From Gammaproteobacteria bacterium (GTDB lineage: Bacteria > Pseudomonadota > Gammaproteobacteria > SZUA-229): a stretch of 24,635 nt of DNA. Position 1 is the first letter of the stretch. Each line of letters starts with the position of its first letter. Position numbers and translations under genes: made by a program. This document shows, one piece after another, positions 22,408 through 24,635 of this stretch. The stretch is taken from NCBI GenBank assembly GCA_029880105.1, contig JAOUPA010000009.1, positions 1-24,635 of the forward strand. Reading direction: 5' to 3'. Below the pieces are notes generated by a model, which was not told where the DNA came from, ran no database searches, and saw nothing but the letters and a program-made list of their open reading frames with translations.

Positions 22408-24423
22408 CTACCCGGCCAGCAACTCAGTCAGCTGCTGCTCGTTAATCACCTTAATACCCAGGCTCTCAGCCTTGGTTAATTTAGAACCCGCCTTTTCACC
22501 AGCTAACAGAAAATCTGTTTTTGCCGAGATACTACCCGCCACTTTTGCACCCGCTTCGATCAATTTTTCTTTCGCCTGATCTCGTGTCATGGAATGCAGC
22601 GTACCGGTAATCACAAAGGTTTTACCTTTTACCTTTTCATTACTGCTTGCAGTAACAGCACGCTGCTTAAAACTAATGCCTGCATCAAGCAACTGCTTAA
22701 TCACATCGAGATTATGTTGTTGTGAAAAAAAATGTACCACATGCTGCGCCACCACTGGTCCAACATCAGGCACCTCCTGTAAATGCTCTTCGCTAGCACC
22801 CTGCAGCGCCTCCAGGCTAGTAAAGTCATTGGCCAGATTGGCTGCCGTGGCTTCACCGACCTCACGAATACCAAGCGCATAAATAAATCTTGCCAGCGTT
22901 GGTTGCTTACTGGCGTTAATTGCCGCGATTAAATTACTCGCGGATTTTTCACCCATACGATCCAGCGCAGCCACCGATTCAATTTCAAGCCGATAGATAT
23001 CTGCTACCGTGTCAATCAAACCTGCTTCCACTAACTGCTCAACCAGTTTATCACCAAGACCATCAATATCCATCGCCTTACGCGAGGCATAATGCTTAAT
23101 CGCTTCAGTACGCTGCGCCTTGCAGAACAGGCCGCCGCTACAACGTGCTACCGCCTCGCCTTCAGTCTGCTCGACATCCGAACCACAGACCGGGCACTGT
23201 TTCGGCAAGACAATGGGGTTTACATCCTGGCCACGGGCACTACTAACAACACGCACTACCTCGGGAATCACATCACCTGCTCGGCGTACAATCACCTGAT
23301 CACCAATATGAATATCTTTCCTTTTTACCTCATCCATATTGTGAAGCGTGGCATTGCTCACCGTTACGCCACCAACAAAAACAGGCTCCAGTCGTGCTAC
23401 CGGTGTCAGCGCCCCGGTGCGCCCTACCTGAAAATCGACATCCAGAATTTTTGTCACTTCTTCCTGCGCAGGAAATTTGTGCGCAATCGCCCAACGTGGT
23501 GCACGTGCAACAAAGCCCAGTTCTTTTTGCAGCGATATCTGATTTACTTTATAAACAACACCATCGATATCATAAGCAAGCTGGTCACGACGTTGTAGAA
23601 TGTCGTTATAAAAATCAACACAACCGCTAACGCCTTCAACAACCTTTGATTCCTTACAGACAGGAAAACCCCAGGCCTTGATCTGTTGCACGATTGCACT
23701 GTGTGTACTGGGTAAATCAAAGCCTTCAACCACACCCGCACCATAGCAATACATTGCCAGTGGCCGTTGCGCGGTAATTTCAGGATCAAGTTGACGCAAG
23801 GAACCTGCCGCGGCATTACGGGGATTAACAAATGTTTTTTCACCCTTCTCGCGCGCCTGACGATTCAGTTTTTCAAAACCCGCTTTTGGCATAAAAACTT
23901 CACCACGAATTTCGAGTATCTCTGGATAATCATCACCCATTAGACGAAGTGGCACTGACTGCACAGTTCTAACGTTTAATGTTACGTCTTCGCCTGTGGT
24001 TCCATCGCCGCGCGTTGCCGCCTGAACCAGTTCACCCTTTTCATAAACAATACTGATCGCCAGACCATCGAGTTTTGGCTCAACAGCAAATTCAATAGAC
24101 ATATCTGAATTCAGGCGATCCTGAATGCGTTTATAAAAGGCCTGCAGATCTTCTTCTGAAAAGACATTATCCAGCGACAACATCGGGATACGGTGCTGCA
24201 CCTGCGTAAAAGATTTGAGTGGTTCGGCACCGACACGCTGCGTCGGTGAGTCGTGTGTTACCAGTTCAGGGTAAGTCCGCTCCAGTTCCTGCAGCTCGCG
24301 ATAAAGGCGATCGTATTGACTATCGGAAATTTCAGGATCATCGAGCACATAATAAAGATACGAATGATGCCGCAGCCGCTTGCGCAGATTGTCTATTTCG
24401 AACTGAACTTTATCGGTAACCAC
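22408..24423 (-). CDS. ligA: NAD-dependent DNA ligase LigA
   Basis: LigA seals nicks in DNA during replication and repair using NAD+. The 671-residue protein has the usual order: domain Ia with the HHSYLYYVLDDPEISD stretch (about 19-34), the adenylation domain with the nucleophile Lys117 in EPKLDG, and an OB fold (about 320-400). A four-cysteine zinc finger follows (CPVC, then CSGGLFC, about 410-435), then helix-hairpin-helix repeats and a C-terminal BRCT domain (about 590-670). The start is GTG at 24423-24421. An in-frame stop (the zipA TGA) lies 12 bases upstream, so no earlier start is possible, although no strong ribosome binding site is visible; translation may be coupled to zipA. The zipA-ligA order is typical of gammaproteobacteria. 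Confidence 0.97.
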   Translation of the reverse strand: MVTDKVQFEIDNLRKRLRHHSYLYYVLDDPEISDSQYDRLYRELQELERTYPELVTHDSPTQRVGAEPLKSFTQVQHRIPMLSLDNVFSEEDLQAFYKRIQDRLNSDMSIEFAVEPKLDGLAISIVYEKGELVQAATRGDGTTGEDVTLNVRTVQSVPLRLMGDDYPEILEIRGEVFMPKAGFEKLNRQAREKGEKTFVNPRNAAAGSLRQLDPEITAQRPLAMYCYGAGVVEGFDLPSTHSAIVQQIKAWGFPVCKESKVVEGVSGCVDFYNDILQRRDQLAYDIDGVVYKVNQISLQKELGFVARAPRWAIAHKFPAQEEVTKILDVDFQVGRTGALTPVARLEPVFVGGVTVSNATLHNMDEVKRKDIHIGDQVIVRRAGDVIPEVVRVVSSARGQDVNPIVLPKQCPVCGSDVEQTEGEAVARCSGGLFCKAQRTEAIKHYASRKAMDIDGLGDKLVEQLVEAGLIDTVADIYRLEIESVAALDRMGEKSASNLIAAINASKQPTLARFIYALGIREVGEATAANLANDFTSLEALQGASEEHLQEVPDVGPVVAQHVVHFFSQQHNLDVIKQLLDAGISFKQRAVTASSNEKVKGKTFVITGTLHSMTRDQAKEKLIEAGAKVAGSISAKTDFLLAGEKAGSKLTKAESLGIKVINEQQLTELLAG

Positions 24424-24435
24424 AAATGATGGAAA

Positions 24436-24635
24436 TCAGGCGTTTTCTTTTTCTGAAATAATGCCGCGATAATACTCGGCATCTGCCTTGGAAATTGGCT
24501 GCCTGCGATGATTGCACAGGCTGGCTCCAAGCATTTCAGAGACATAATAGGCACAGCGCAGCATTTCATCAAAATCATCTGAAGGATTGGGCACATTTGA
24601 TATCTGCATAAACATGGTCAGGCCCGATGTCTTCA
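24436..24635 (-). CDS. zipA: Cell division protein ZipA, C-terminal 65 residues (5' end outside window)
   Basis: ZipA anchors the FtsZ ring to the inner membrane. Only the end of its FtsZ-binding domain is in the window. The visible residues contain GLTMFMQISNVP, then FDEMLRCAYYVSEMLGASL and RRQPISKADAEYYRGII before the TGA at 24438-24436. These match the closing beta strand and helix of the ZipA C-terminal domain, where relatives have GLTLFMQ, a helix with LGG and RRQPLT. The stop is 12 bases before the ligA GTG on the same strand, so the two are almost certainly in one transcript. The N-terminal membrane anchor and proline-rich linker lie to the right of the window. Confidence 0.9.
   Translation of the reverse strand, partial: KTSGLTMFMQISNVPNPSDDFDEMLRCAYYVSEMLGASLCNHRRQPISKADAEYYRGIISEKENA

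Noticed and set aside
23092..23598. Plus-strand 168-codon open frame
   Set aside because: Antisense to the LigA OB-fold and adenylation regions; no domain or ribosome binding site is evident.

Overview
The window looks like chromosomal DNA of a gammaproteobacterium of moderate GC content. The evidence is a set of lineage-typical gene pairs: rne divergent from rluC, rluC followed by a HAD phosphatase and a short S49 peptidase (an order I recall from Pseudomonas), cysM next to rlmD, a BarA/GacS-type hybrid kinase near acpS-pdxJ, and zipA immediately before ligA. I cannot name the order or genus. I found no tRNA, rRNA, insertion sequence, phage gene or CRISPR array.

Layout. 1-2045 (minus) is the 5' two thirds of rne, running off the left edge. 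A 501-base divergent region holds a long structured rne leader. 2547-5127 (plus) is rluC, a HAD phosphatase and an S49 peptidase. 5337-9603 (plus) is a signalling cassette: a CHASE2-sensor Ser/Thr kinase, a PP2C phosphatase and an FHA phosphothreonine-reader protein. 9639-11893 (minus) is cysM then rlmD. 12008-17782 (plus) is a TonB-dependent receptor, a periplasmic substrate-binding protein and a BarA/GacS-type tripartite hybrid histidine kinase, the last two overlapping by four bases. 17788-18905 (minus) is pdxJ-acpS, also overlapping by four bases. 19048-21270 (plus) is a CHASE2-sensor class III nucleotide cyclase ending at a strong hairpin terminator. 21404-22405 (plus) is an HD-domain phosphohydrolase. 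22408-24423 (minus) is ligA, and 24436-24635 (minus) is the 3' end of zipA.

How the parts fit. The housekeeping genes (RNA decay and modification, cysteine and pyridoxal phosphate synthesis, acyl-carrier activation, DNA ligation, division) frame three signalling blocks. Two use the same kind of extracytoplasmic CHASE2 sensor with different outputs, protein phosphorylation and a cyclic nucleotide. The third places an outer-membrane receptor and a solute-binding protein directly upstream of a BarA/GacS-like kinase, which suggests ligand sensing rather than plain uptake because no ABC permease or ATPase gene is present. The most interesting leads are this receptor/binding-protein/BarA unit, the writer-eraser-reader phosphorylation cassette with its shared threonine motifs, the possible cyclase/HD-hydrolase pair, and the rne leader with a candidate promoter about 360 bases upstream of the start codon.
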